Origin: Sporodiniella umbellata
Taxonomy: Eukaryota > Mucoromycota > Mucoromycetes > Mucorales > Rhizopodaceae
Reading direction: 5' to 3'
Assembly: GCA_025677835.1 (NCBI GenBank)
Contig: JAIXMR010000017.1
Coordinates: forward strand, 1-64,000
Length of the DNA: 64,000 nucleotides
Part shown: positions 35,027 to 47,077 of the stretch, piece after piece
How positions within the stretch are numbered: the first letter of the stretch is position 1
Layout of the letters: each line of letters begins with the position of its first letter
Made by a program: the position numbers and the translations under genes
Notes under the pieces: model-generated
The model's database searches: none
What the model was told of the DNA's origin: nothing
Seen by the model: only the letters and a program-made list of their open reading frames with translations

Positions 35027-36716
35027 ATCACTACTGATTCCAATTGTATGAACATCGATATTAACAAGCTGAGATAAGTGTATATATACTTCGACCCATT
35101 GTAAATCTGTAGTTTGAAAGCCAGCTTCTGAGCGTAAAATGGAGATCAAAGCACCCCATTCACTATGCATTGTGAAAGTCATACCGTGTTATAAATGAAA
35201 CAGGGTAGTAAACATAATATAGCCCAAACATACATTCACCTAAATATAAGCATTGAGGATAGACAATCGAAACGAGAAAAAAAACTAGGCTAATTTTAGT
35301 TTGTTTATAGCTCTTATTGCTCTTAGTCACAAGAGCTCACAACACGTCGGATGTATTGCAATTTAAATAGCAACCAAGTCAGCATAAGCACTCGAATTGT
35401 ATCAAAATTACACGTTAAAAAACGTGACAGTGGACAGTAAAAGTAAACAGATAAGGTTTTGTAAGGTGAACAGTACTTAATTATAGTCCAATTAGAAAAA
35501 AAAAGCAAAGCAGCGGATAGCAACTTTATGCTTGGAGTACAATCTTCCCTTTATATTTTAAAAACAGATTTGTGTTTATTAGAGACGTTCGCCATGACAT
35601 AATGATGATGCCGGATGATGTGCTAACAGCATCTTTATCCTTTATTTTGCATGTCTATTTTTCGTTCTTAATGTTATTGTATCGACCTTGTACCTTTTGT
35701 GAGACTTTCTGGACAAGCCAGGTTATGTAACAATGGTTAACCTTTCGGACTGATTTTTTAGCTGTAACAATAGACAACTTTTATCAACTTTGAAATGTTA
35801 GACCATGCAAAAGATGCTACTGATACTTCAAACTTAACAAACAGGCTATGCTTCTTATATGTTTATGGTATCTTTAAAGACAACTAGCTACTGATAGTAC
35901 AAAGGGAGCTTTAATATATTGAAACCTAGAGCACTATATAAATCGATATTTAGGATCAAATAAACGAGTTTAATATATACAATCTGAATGTCCAAATAGC
36001 CTTGAAATTCTTTCCACCGAAAATCTGTATACTAGATATACCTCAAAAGTTTTATCGGCACATTATTGAGTATATCTTTAATACAGCTTACACAATGAAA
36101 TTATGTTGTCTGACGAAAACAAGGTTATATTGGAAGTATTTTTCTTTTCAATGATCGACAAACAACTCAAAAATGCTAGATGAATTGCGATATAGAAATG
36201 ATATAGGACGCTTTCTTTCATTTACTTTTTTACGAGAAATACAAATGACCAGTAGATTGTTGGGCGTTGACTTTAACAAAATGTTTTTTTTTTTTTATAA
36301 AGCTACGTCTTCCAAGGGCTTTACATTGATTGTAAAAGCAAAAAGAGGTAGTAACACCAGTAGTCTGCTATTTAACATTTGAAATAGGTCTCTATATTTG
36401 GAATGTACAGATTTTACAGAGACAAAAGCAAAGACATAGCAATAACCCCAATATGTCCCAACAAATTTTATATATAGTTTCTCATGCTCAATAATTAAAA
36501 GGAGAGTTCTTTTTTGTGAATAATATAGGTCTGAGATTTAACCGGAGAATAAACTAGCTTTTCATAATCTGTAAACGGTTTTAGGATAACTCCACCTTTT
36601 TCAAAAACCCAAAAGGGAAATAATCCAGCCTTCTTTTTCTTTCTATTTTTCCTTCTTCCTATATTTTTTTTCTTTCTGTTTTTTTTTTTTTTTTTTTTTT
36701 TTGTATATAAAAAGCT
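35027..36716. other. 1.7-kb intergenic region
   Basis: AT-rich, no supported gene. Short open frames (for example 35323-35523 and 36173-36382) lack domains. A 22-base T-run lies 15 bases upstream of the Sla1 start. Confidence 0.5.
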
Positions 36717-39700
36717 ATGAAGTACGTACAGGTTTCCAAAGCTGTATACGACTACGAAGCAAGAACGGAAGACGAGCTTACTGTTAAAGAAAATGACATT
36801 CTCTACGTCATTGAGAAAGAAGACGATGACTGGTGGAAGGCTGAATTAAAGCAGGTGTCTGGAGAAGAAACGGGCCCCGTAGGCTTAGTTCCTGCTCAGT
36901 ATTTGGAACAAGTAAGTTGGTACAGACAGACCAGGGCTAATTGTTTAAGGTCACTCCTATTGGCAGAGTATATGCAGAATACGATTATCAGTCGCAACAA
37001 GAGGAAGAGCTCTCGTTTCAAGAAGGAGATGAAATGGACTTGCTGGAAAAAGACGACCCTGATTGGTATCTTGTCAAGCATGCCAATGGTCAAGTTGGCT
37101 TAGCTCCTAGCAACTATGTTCAACCGCTGAAAGGCTCTTTTACACGAAACGACTATCTTCCAACAGCAGATGAAGAGCAGGAAGCCCATATGATGGAGCC
37201 AACTCAGCCTATTCAACCCAGTATCCCTGTACCCCCTATTATGAATTCAAAGGGCAGCGTTCCTTCACCTACCATACAGCCTGTTTTGAGTCATACAGTA
37301 AGTATTGAAAAGACAAAGGATCTAAACAAAAGCAATTAAGCCAATAAAATAGACAGGCAGCATCCGGGACAACGCTGACGATGCACAATCGTGGGCGGTT
37401 CACGAATACGATCCTGTCAAAAAGAAGAAGAAGAAGGGAAAAGGAAATCTTCTCATTGGCAACGGTATGCTTTGTTATGGTAGCGAAACAGATAAAGCGT
37501 CCCCTGTGCAACAATACCCTATATTAGAAGTGAAAAAGTATTTGTTTGACAGCAAAAATTTACACATTGAGATCAATGACAGTATCGTTTTGGATTTTCA
37601 AGCCTCTTCAAAATCTGAAGCGAAAGCTATTTTAGTCAAAATCAGCGATTCTATTCGTCTTGCTCAAGCGTTGGCCACTCACCTCAACAGCGCAGAACCA
37701 ATATCGCCTGAAAAGCAAGTAGCCGCTCCGGCCGCGGCCTTCGCTCCTCAACCTTCAGTCACAACGGAGGAAACCAAATGTATACCTAAATGGGGTGTTT
37801 CTGTCTATGACTTTAATGCTGAAGGAGGTGATGAGTTGAGTGTTGCCGAAAATGAGCAAGTTTATGTCTTGGATTATGAAACTGACGATGGCTGGTGGCG
37901 TGTACAGAAAATAGATGGTGAAGTTGGTCTTGTACCCTCTTCTTATATTGAATTCGAGAAAGAAGATGCAGACAACTCAAAAGCAGACAACGTGGAAGAG
38001 ATAAGAAGACAGCGTGAACAAGAAGAACGTGATTTGCAGCAAAGACGTATTGCAGAAGAGCAAATAAGGGAACAGAGAGAACGAGAAGAATCCAGACGTA
38101 GAGAGGAGATGCGTAAAGAGCAGGAAAGACGTGCTGAAGAAGAAAGACGCCGAGAAGAAGAGAGAAAGCGTCGAGAAGAAGAAGAAAGTAGAAGACGAGA
38201 AGAAGAAAAGCGTAGACAGGAAGCTGCCAAACGTGCTGAAGCCGCCAGTCGACAACAGGAAGAGGAAAACAGACGTAAAAGTGTAGCTTTGTCTCGCTCG
38301 GTTTCTACGTCTTCCAAGTCTTCCCGTCAACAAGATCTACCCAAGCCTGACCTTACAAAGATTAGAACCTGGACAGATCGCTCAGGTGCTTTTAGAGTAG
38401 AAGCTCAGTTTGTTGACTTCAATAACGGAAAGCTTCGACTTCACAAACTGAATGGCGTCAAAATTGATGTGCCTGCTGAAAAAATGTCACCTGCTGACAT
38501 AGAGTGGGTGAGCAAATATGGAAACAAACAATCCGTAGTCAAAGACGATACGGCTTCAAAACCACCACCTCCTCCATCTGAGCCAGTCAAGAAATTCAAC
38601 GAGCGATGGGATTGGTTTGATTGGCTCGTTGAAATTGGCATTCCTTACCAGGCCGCACTTCAGTACGCATCCGCTTTTAAGGCTGAAAGACTGGACGATA
38701 GCGATATCTCTAAGCTCACACATAAACAAATGAAGACGCTTGGGCTTAAAGAGGATCACGTCCAACGCATTCAACGATACATAGAAACTGGTCAAGCCGA
38801 AGAAGCAGAAGATTCAATTGCAGAAAAACAAAAGGCTCAATCGCAGATTGACAAAGACGAAGAGCTTGCTAGAAAATTGCAGACAGAATTCGATAACGAC
38901 AACAAAAACAAACAGCCAGCTGGAAGACCTAGACCTTCTGTCTCCGCACCCAAAGATGTTCACCCTGATTTGCTAGGATTGATTGGCAATCAATTAACTT
39001 CAGATAGTAAAGGAAAAGAGCTTGAAAAGACAAAGAACGATGCATTCGGGTTCAGCGACGATGCTTGGGCTCCTCGCTCTGGATCATCCCCTATACCAGC
39101 CATGACACCTACTGTAATTTCTCCCCCTCCAGTCATCCAGCCATCAATTCCTACAGGCCCATCCCCTGAAGAGTTGAGAGCCCAAGAGGCAGAGCGCAAA
39201 CGCGCTGCTGAAGCAGAGCAAATCCAGAAGATCAAGCTCATGAGTTTGCAACGCCAGTCTGAAGAACAACAAAAACAACTCGAGCAGCTACAAAAGTTGA
39301 CTAAACAGCAACTTGAGCTTCAACAGCAACTTGCTATGCAAACAGGTACACAGCAGCAACAGCAACAGCAACAGCAACAGATGCAACAGATTCAAATTCA
39401 ACAACAACAGCTTCAAAGTCAATTGGGTGCATATCCCCAGCAGCAGCCTTCCTTTAACACAGGCCAACCTACTTTTAGTCAGACACAACCCACACCTGCT
39501 GGTAGACTTAGACCTACACCTAACAATAGACTCTCTATGGATCCATCTCTTGGACAATGGCAGCCTAACCAGTCCACCGGCTTCCAGCCCCAAAGCCAGC
39601 CTCAACCCCAGCAGCCTTTCCAAACTGGTTTCCAACCTCAATCTCAGCAGCCTTTCCAAACCGGCCTTCAACAACAGCAGCAATTCCAAACAGGATTCCA

Positions 39701-40287
39701 GTCATCCGCACCCTCTGGCTTTCAACCTCAACAGCCTACACAGACAGGATTTTCTCCACAGTCTGCTGCTTGGCAAAGCCAGGCCCTTCAGCCTCAGATG
39801 ACTGGTTTCCCTGCAGGAGGATATCAACCCCAGGCCAGTGTTCCTACACAACCTTTGATTCCAGCTGCCGGACAGCCATCTTTCAATGGGATTCAAAGAG
39901 CCAGTACCATTGGAGCTCAACCCACAGGACGTCATTGGAATAGCTCAAGTAAGTCACGATACCCCTCAGCCGTAACTAACTTTATTAGCACCTGACAATC
40001 CATTTGGATCGCCCTCGCTCTCTCCTTTGCAAGCTCAAATGACTGGTGTCCATTTTTCAACACCTAGCCCTAATGCTTTCCATGAAAGCCCTATACAATC
40101 GCAACAACCCACTGGCTATATGCAACCTCAAATGACAGGTATGCCTCCCACTCATAATATTTTCACTCCTCAAGGGTCCATGCAATGTAAGCGTATACTT
40201 TTTTTTTTTTTTTTTTAGGCGTTTCTTTTTCTAACATTCATGTTTTTAGACGGTCAATCAGCTTTTCCTGCTGAACGTCGTTGGTAA
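36717..40287 (+). CDS. SLA1: Sla1-like actin/endocytosis adaptor
   Basis: Five exons (36717-36911, 36950-37297, 37353-39948, 39989-40186, 40250-40287) give 1124 residues. Endocytic coat adaptor linking cargo and clathrin to Las17/Pan1 actin assembly at cortical patches. Domains in order: SH3-1 (about 4-64, 'KAVYDYEARTEDELTV'), SH3-2 (about 70-128, 'YAEYDYQSQQEEELSF'), a PH-like region (about 190-300), SH3-3 (about 328-384, 'GVSVYDFNAEGGDELSV'), a highly charged Arg/Glu helix (about 395-510), the NPFxD-binding SHD1 ('RTWTDRSGAFRVEAQFVDF'), a SAM-like SHD2 (about 610-665, 'WLVEIGIPYQAALQYASAF'), a Gln-rich coiled region and C-terminal QTGF/QMTG repeats. The acceptor of exon 3 is AAAATAG (not the next CAG), chosen for frame. 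Confidence 0.95.
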
Positions 40288-40391
40288 ACGGATATATAAT
40301 AAACAGAATTCCCCTCCCCTTAAAAGCAACTCTTTTTTTTTTCTATCTATTTCAATTTTGTTTGGTTTTTTATTGTTGAAAGTTTTTTCGC

Positions 40392-40756
40392 TTAGTTCTT
40401 CTTATCCTTCATAAAGTTGGACGCTTTAATAGCTTCTCTGTTCTGTTTTCTGTGATATTGACGGTTGACAGGCTTGCTTGTTTTCTGTTTCAATTTCTTT
40501 TCGTCTAATAAGTCCCACAACCATCCTGGGTATTCAGAGTCATCAAGAGCAATAGGCTCAGGTTTATCTTTTAAAAATTGAATGCCTTTCAATACTGTTC
40601 CTTTAGGTGCCGATGAAACTATGGTCAGAAGTTAGTAACAATGCTTTTAAAAAAACAATTACCGATTGTGTTATCAAAAGCAATGCTAGAGGTATGTATT
40701 TGATTGACTCGGGCAAAACATGGAAGGTTTTTCGAACGTGCAATGAAACTCAACAT
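40392..40756 (-). CDS. MRPL37: Mitochondrial ribosomal protein mL54 (Mrpl37 family)
   Basis: Two exons (40663-40756 and 40392-40618) give 106 residues. N-terminal mitochondrial presequence (MLSFIARSKNLPCFARVNQI). The core 'GTVLKGIQFLKDKPEPIALD' with 'YPGWLWDLLDE' is the mL54 signature. The C-terminus is basic (RQYHRKQNREAIKASNFMKD). Large-subunit protein of the mitoribosome. The start was placed at the ATG before LSF because the upstream open frame is poly-Phe. Converges with Sla1, leaving 104 bases between stops. Confidence 0.88.
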
Positions 40757-41693
40757 TTTGGTTAGTTTGAAAAGAAAGGAAAAAAAAAAAAAAAAAAAAA
40801 GAATTGGCAGTCCAGGCTCAAAAACCAAGTTTGAATATCAACACCTTGAAGGATTGAAAATTAAAAAATTTTCTAGCCAATCAAAGGATTAATTACCCAA
40901 ATTCTTCTGCTATTCGTTTCCAATTAGCGAAATACACCCCGCAATGAACAGACCAACAGTCTGATATGCTCAAATACTCTGTTTTTTCAGTCATTCAAAG
41001 GAAGCAATAGCTTTCTTAATACAGTGAAAAGAACCGAAATTTGAAAATTTAAAAGTTTGATATAAACTTTTAACAAAACACCAACAACGAAAAGTGGCAT
41101 CTAGCACAGACTTTAGCATAGTACCCATCAACAGCCTCTTAAACATCCAAAAATACAAAAGCACTCAGTACGCTCTCCTTTGCTTGATCTGAAATGGGCA
41201 TCGAACTGACCCACTTTAGGTTTTCACATCAAAATTGAAATCACAAAGTTTAAATTATAGCTGTCAATAGCTATATAACTTCTAATATAAAACAGTCTTT
41301 GACTATTAGCCAGTACATACGATTTTTCATGCGTGACTCAATACTACAAAAGTCAAAGTATACAGTACTTTTGCTTGAGCAAAATCCACCGGTACCGCTA
41401 CGCTTTCTGAAACTGTACTGTTTGCTCTTTTCTTATAACCAGATAAATATTCTAATTTTTTGTCAGGAAGCTATAGCGTTCAGGCATATTGAGTATTCTA
41501 CTTGTCAAAACATTCGAGGAGCTTCTCTAAAACAGGGGCATTTTCGAGCAGCTTCTATTTACTTCCAGAAATCCTGTTTTATTTCAATTTCCGAAATGTA
41601 TTCAGCCTGAAAAAACATCATATAAATGTCATCTTTTTTTTTTTCCAACTTGCAGTATTTTACTTCATATTTTATTTCTCAACATTTATACCT
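40757..41693. other. Hsp104 upstream region
   Basis: 937 bases between divergent mL54 and Hsp104 genes. No gene. An open frame in phase with Hsp104 reaches back to 41502 but encodes no ClpB N-terminal sequence; it is treated as leader. Candidate stress elements lie at 41534-41570. Confidence 0.5.
41534..41570 (+). promoter_or_regulatory. Candidate STRE and heat-shock element of Hsp104
   Basis: AGGGG (STRE core) at 41534-41538 and TTCCAGAA (inverted TTC/GAA half-sites with two-base spacing) at 41563-41570, followed by a degenerate third unit, about 125-160 bases upstream of the start codon. Hsp104 genes are typically driven by HSF and STRE factors. Short motifs, so chance is possible. Confidence 0.35.
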
Positions 41694-44363
41694 ATGAACT
41701 TCACTGATAAAGTAGAAAAGTGTCTTGCAAAAGCTCAAGAATCAGCGCGGGAGTTTAGAAACTCCCAAATCATGCCTGCTCATATTGCTTGTGCTTTGTT
41801 CGATGAAACTGAAGGTGCCTCACTCTTCAAGTCTATTATTGAAAAATCTGGTGTAGAGCCCAACCTAGTCGAACGAGGATACAAAAAAATGATGGTTCAT
41901 TTGCCTTCTCAAACGCCAGCTCCAGTAGATATCACCATCAGTTCACAAACAAGCAAGCTGCTGAGACAAGCCGAGAAACACATGAAAGACCAGAAAGATT
42001 CTTTTATCTCAATTGATCACATTATCCTAGCCCTGGCTGACGACGACACGCTCTTTCAACCCATGAAGCAGGCTGGAATTACCAAGAAATCTCTTGAATC
42101 CGCTGTATCGCAAGTCCGCGGAAATCGTCGAGTGGATAGCAAAAACGCAGAAGAAGTGTATGAATCGCTTTCAAAATATGCTATTGATCTCACCCAAATG
42201 GCACAAAACGGCAAACTGGATCCAGTCATCGGTCGAGACGACGAGATACGCCGTGTTATTAGGGTTTTGGCTAGAAGAACCAAGAACAACCCAGTTTTGA
42301 TAGGTGAACCCGGTGTTGGCAAAACAGCTATTGTCGAAGGATTAGCTAGACGTATCATCGAACGGGATGTCCCCCAGTCGCTACAATGTAAACTGTTTTC
42401 TCTCGATATGGGTGCTTTAATTGCTGGAGCAAAATACCGTGGTGAATTTGAGGAGCGCCTTAAAGCTGTACTAAAGGAAGTCAAAGAATCAGAAGAAGGC
42501 ATCATCTTGTTTATTGACGAAATCCATACCGTCCTGGGTGCTGGAAAAGGTGAAGGCTCTATGGATGCTGCTAACTTGCTCAAGCCTATGCTAGCCCGTG
42601 GAGAACTGCGCTGTATAGGTGCAACCACTCTAACAGAATATAGAGAAATTGAGAAGGATCCTGCATTTGAGCGTCGATTCCAAAAAGTGGATGTTGGTGA
42701 GCCTTCAGTGCCTGCTACCATCTCTATTTTGCGTGGTCTCAAAGAACGATACGAAAATTTTCATGGTATCAAACTCACTGATTCTGCTTTGGTATCTGCT
42801 GCAAATCTCTCAGATCGATATATTACCACTCGCTTTTTGCCTGACAAAGCTATCGATTTGATTGATGAAGCAGCGGCCAACACACGTGTACAGTTAGATT
42901 CAAAGCCGGAAGAAATCGATGTACTTGAACGTAAACGTTTCCAACTCGAGATTGAAGCCAAAGCTTTGAGTAAGGAAAAGGGTAACAAGGAATCTGGTGA
43001 AAGACTGCAGGCTGTCAAACAAGAGATGGCACGAGTGAATGAAGAACTAAAGCCGTTAAAGCTCAAGTACGAATTGACCAAAGGTCGTTTGGACGAAATT
43101 CGCGAACTGAAGCAGAAATTGGATGACTTGAAGTCTAAAGCAATCATGGCCAAGAACAACTATGATTTGGATACAGCAGCTGATATTGAATACTACGCTA
43201 TTCCTGATGTCGAACAGCGAATTGCTGAAATTCAAGCTGAAAAGCAACGTAAACTGAGCGAGGATTTAGCTGAAGACAAACCCAACGATTCGATCATATC
43301 AGAAGTAGTTCGTCCCGAACAGATTATGGAGGTTGTTTCTCGCTGGACCGGTATTCCTGTTCAAAACTTAGCAAGAAGTGAGCGTGAAAAACTACTGGCA
43401 ATGGAGAACGAGATTTCAAAATACGTTGTGGGTCAAGACCAGGCCATTCGATCTGTCTGTGATGCAATTCGTCTATCCAAAGCCGGTTTACAAGATCCCA
43501 ACAAACCCTTAGCTTCCTTTATGTTTTTGGGCCCTACAGGTGTTGGCAAGACGCTGCTTTGTAAAACATTGGCACAATTTCTTTTCAACGATGAACGTGC
43601 TTTGGTCCGTATTGATATGAGCGAACTAATGGAACAACATAGTGTAGCCAAATTACTTGGCGCCCCTCCAGGATATGTCGGTCATGAAGATGGTGGCCTT
43701 TTTGAAGCTGTACGCCGTAAGCCTTACTCAGTGGTTCTTTTGGACGAACTAGAAAAAGCGCATCGTGATGTAGCCAATGTCCTCCTCCAAGTTCTTGATG
43801 AAGGCTTTATTCATGACTCCAAAGGCCGTCGTATTGACTTCCGAAATACCATTATAGTTATGACATCTAATTTGGGCGCTGGACTTCTAATAGACGAATA
43901 CCAAGCTCAAGACGAAAATTTGCTTAAAGAAAAGATCATGGAAGTAGTTCGAAAGCATTTCAGCCCTGAATTTACAAACCGTATCGATGAACTTGTCATC
44001 TTCAACCGACTGGATCAATCCGACATTACAAGTATCGTTGATGTTCGTCTTAAGGAGGTTGAAGCGCGTCTCTCAGACCGCCGTATCTCCCTCATGCTGA
44101 CACCCAATGCAAAGAAATGGCTTGGTACGCATGGTTATGAGCCTATTTTTGGTGCCAGACCTTTAAACCGCTTGATACAGCAGAAGATATTGAATCAGCT
44201 CGCTAAACTGATTATTGACGGTGGTATTCGAAACGGTGAAGTAGCAGTAGTCGATCTTTCTGCTGATGGAAGCACTGTAGTAATCAATCGCAACCATGAA
44301 AGCGAAGCAGGCTATATAATTGAAGAGCCTATGGAGCAAGACGAAGACCTTGATATGGATTAA
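41694..44363 (+). CDS. HSP104: Hsp104/ClpB disaggregase
   Basis: Single exon, 889 residues (yeast Hsp104 908). Hexameric AAA+ disaggregase that rescues aggregated proteins with Hsp70 and can fragment amyloids. Clp N-domain 1-140 ([16 protein letters not shown]). NBD1 with Walker A GEPGVGKT at 204-211 and Walker B '[18 protein letters not shown]'. Middle coiled-coil domain about 400-540. NBD2 with GPTGVGKT at 613-620, '[20 protein letters not shown]' and Walker [11 protein letters not shown]. The acidic C-terminus ([13 protein letters not shown]) and lack of a targeting peptide favour the nucleo-cytosolic Hsp104 over mitochondrial Hsp78. Start is the family-typical MNFTDK. Confidence 0.97.
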   Translation: MNFTDKVEKCLAKAQESAREFRNSQIMPAHIACALFDETEGASLFKSIIEKSGVEPNLVERGYKKMMVHLPSQTPAPVDITISSQTSKLLRQAEKHMKDQKDSFISIDHIILALADDDTLFQPMKQAGITKKSLESAVSQVRGNRRVDSKNAEEVYESLSKYAIDLTQMAQNGKLDPVIGRDDEIRRVIRVLARRTKNNPVLIGEPGVGKTAIVEGLARRIIERDVPQSLQCKLFSLDMGALIAGAKYRGEFEERLKAVLKEVKESEEGIILFIDEIHTVLGAGKGEGSMDAANLLKPMLARGELRCIGATTLTEYREIEKDPAFERRFQKVDVGEPSVPATISILRGLKERYENFHGIKLTDSALVSAANLSDRYITTRFLPDKAIDLIDEAAANTRVQLDSKPEEIDVLERKRFQLEIEAKALSKEKGNKESGERLQAVKQEMARVNEELKPLKLKYELTKGRLDEIRELKQKLDDLKSKAIMAKNNYDLDTAADIEYYAIPDVEQRIAEIQAEKQRKLSEDLAEDKPNDSIISEVVRPEQIMEVVSRWTGIPVQNLARSEREKLLAMENEISKYVVGQDQAIRSVCDAIRLSKAGLQDPNKPLASFMFLGPTGVGKTLLCKTLAQFLFNDERALVRIDMSELMEQHSVAKLLGAPPGYVGHEDGGLFEAVRRKPYSVVLLDELEKAHRDVANVLLQVLDEGFIHDSKGRRIDFRNTIIVMTSNLGAGLLIDEYQAQDENLLKEKIMEVVRKHFSPEFTNRIDELVIFNRLDQSDITSIVDVRLKEVEARLSDRRISLMLTPNAKKWLGTHGYEPIFGARPLNRLIQQKILNQLAKLIIDGGIRNGEVAVVDLSADGSTVVINRNHESEAGYIIEEPMEQDEDLDMD

Positions 44364-44506
44364 TTAACTATATACAAATTGTAAATAAAGTATAATTTTT
44401 TTTAATATAACCATTATGTAAGAGCAAAAAGTGGTTTCAAACGAAAAAAAAATTATGGGCTATATTCTTCATATATAATTTTTTTTATTGGTTGGTTTCT
44501 ATCTCA

Positions 44507-47077
44507 TTATTTTTTCAATTCATCAAGCTGTTGATCAACAACTTGTTTGACCTTAGCATCTATATCGTTTTGGCTTTTGTAAGCCTTCTCAAATCTTTCT
44601 AAGTTATTTTTGAAGTTTAAACTCTTTTTTGTTTTAGAAAGGGACTTGACAGCCAACAAGAGCTTTTCTTGACGAATGTAAACCTCAAATCCTAGAGAGT
44701 GCACTTCAGATGAGTTAGGGTCTAATAGTTCCAAAGGCTTGATAAACTTCAGAGCTTCTTCCAAAGGCTTTTTGGCGTTTAAATAACTTTCGCCTTCAGG
44801 ATCTAAGTCAACGGTTTTCTTTTCACTTTTGGCCTTGACAGCTTCTTCCTTTACTTGAGCTGACAGTAAAGTGTTACTTTTTTATCGTTCATTAGTTTAG
44901 CTTACCCTTTTTAGCTTCGGTATCTTGTTGGGCTTTCATAGCAGCTTTGCGAGCCTTATTTCTAGCCTTTTTCTTTTCGGCTTCAGTCATGTTTGCTTCG
45001 TCTAACTCTTCAGTCTTAGGTTGGTCAGCAATAGCCAAATAGGCTGCGACAGCACCTTTAACAGCCTTCAAGTAGAAAGGATTGGCCTTTGCTCTATCTT
45101 CCCAACGTAAGGCATCAACATATGAGCGCAAAGTGAGCTTGCGGAGACAGTAGCCATGGAAATCGAATTGGTCGTCATAGTAGTCTTCATAAACTTTCTC
45201 GATGGCATGAAATCTTTTCAAAGCTTTACCATATTCTTTCTTGGCCAAATAAGCATTACCTTCCTCAATCATAAACCATTGGCACTGCATATCAGTCAAA
45301 TCCTGAATAACTTCAACATCCTTGCGTGTAAAGAGCTTTAAAATTTTTTCAGCAGCTTCGATCTGGCCAGCACGTATCATGTATTTGGCGCACTTGGAGT
45401 TAATGAATCGGTCTTGAAGATCAAGTTCGCGAGCGTCGTTCATTGCGCTAACAGCCTCTTCAGCTTTTCCGGAATGCTTCAAAATTCTTCCCTTGGTCAT
45501 GTACAGTTCGACTACTGTAGGTGAGTGAGCAATAGCCTTGTTGATTAACTCAAGAGCCTTTTCGAGCTGGCCATGGTGGTCATAATGTTTAGCAAGATAA
45601 TACAAACACCAGAGCAAGGCAGTAGGTGGTTCTTTTTCTACAAAGGTTAGACAAGACTATCTGTTCACAGAACTGTTTATACCTAAGCTAGAACCGAACG
45701 AGCCGTCCTTTTCCAAAGAGGTTTTGTAAGAAACTACAAGTTCTTCAATGGTACGTTGTTTATCAGCGTTGCTATAATACTTTCTCATAAAAGTAAACAA
45801 AGAAGGTATGCCTTTTCGTAATCCATTTTGCAGAGAGGCTTCACACTTGGCTTTAAATGATTCACCTTCAGCATTTTCCAAAATCAATTGTTCAAGAGCT
45901 CTTGAACGAGGGTACTGGGTGAAAAGCTCGGACAGAGTGTCGTTCAACGGAACTATGTGGAGGACATGAGCACTTCTTTATGTGGGTATGCATCTTACCT
46001 TTTTGAGAAAACTTAAAATCTAAAAAGTTTTTGATGTAGCTGATATTGTTGGGATTTTCGCTGATCAGCAATCGGTAGGCCTTTTCAGCCTCCTCTTTCT
46101 TATCCAACTTTACCAAATATAATGCATGCTTTTCTTTCCAAGCTTTTTTATCCGTCACACCGGATTCATTGCTAATAAGGTGATCATAAGCGACTTGGTA
46201 ATCTCCGGATTCCTCCAGTAATGAATTATGATACATCAATAATTCGGATTTTTCATAGTCGGTTTGAGCAACCTAAAACGCGTTAGTTCAACTCTGGCTA
46301 ATAAAATTTGAACAATTTACATTGGTTTTCGTTTCAGCGTATGTCTCCAAAACCTTCACTGCGTTTGTAGGCTTGTTGACTAATTGATAAGCAATAGCCA
46401 AACCCAACCAAAAGGCGGGATTTTGAGGTTGAGATTCTAAAAGTTTGGTACGCGTATCCTAAAAAGAAAATGAGATTACTAATAAAACACTATTTTTGCG
46501 AATATTTACAACGAGATTATCGTAATGACGCATTTGAGTTTGAAGAAGGGCGAAATCTCGAAGAATGTTGGGATCGTTTTTGTTAAATTTCAAAGCATTT
46601 GCATAGCACTTTGCTGCCTCTTCGTAGTTTTTGTCTCCTCGATAGAGTAGACCATAAACATGCCAGCCTAGAAAGCAAAATTGAATTAAGTAAGGGTGGT
46701 GTAAACAGGCCCACTTTTAGCATCTTACAGATGTGAGAGGTCAAATCTTTCAAAAGGCCTTGCTTAACATAATCGTAACCTTCTTCTTTTTTTTCAAGAT
46801 TGTTTAAGAATAAACCTTTCAAAGCCATTGTCTCTATTTGCAGTTTTGAAAATTACGCCTTGTTTTTTAATTTGTCTTTTTTACCTCCATGATCAGGGAA
46901 TTTTTTCAAGATCGCCTCGGCTTGCTTCAATCCTTTTTTATACTGACGAAGTTCATATTGTTTCTTCACGAGAGTATTAAGTTTACATTACTTGAAATGT
47001 TCTATATAGCTTACCAAAAGTCCCCTGAAAGATGCTGCTTCTTTGGGGGGAAGTTCTCTCTTAGCGTTGCTGGCCAT
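44507..47077 (-). CDS. NAT1: NatA N-acetyltransferase auxiliary subunit Naa15 (Nat1)
   Basis: Nine exons (47015-47077, 46885-46963, 46729-46833, 46510-46667, 46321-46458, 45999-46272, 45683-45952, 44906-45637, 44507-44859) give 723 residues. TPR-superhelix scaffold that holds catalytic Naa10 and docks NatA at the ribosome exit tunnel for co-translational N-terminal acetylation. TPR helices run throughout: '[20 protein letters not shown]', '[20 protein letters not shown]', '[19 protein letters not shown]', '[20 protein letters not shown]'. A basic helix lies near the end ([19 protein letters not shown]). All 8 introns are short. The exon 2 acceptor (GTGAAG at 46964-46969) gives the family-like [15 protein letters not shown]. 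Shorter than the animal protein (about 860). Confidence 0.92.

Noticed and set aside
37943..38333. Ser/Phe-rich minus-strand frames over Sla1
   Set aside because: Antisense of the Arg/Glu-rich helix; composition is explained by the sense gene.
41502..41693. 64-codon N-terminal extension of Hsp104
   Set aside because: ClpB/Hsp104 proteins start at MNFTDK. The extension has no homology-like sequence and overlaps candidate promoter motifs.
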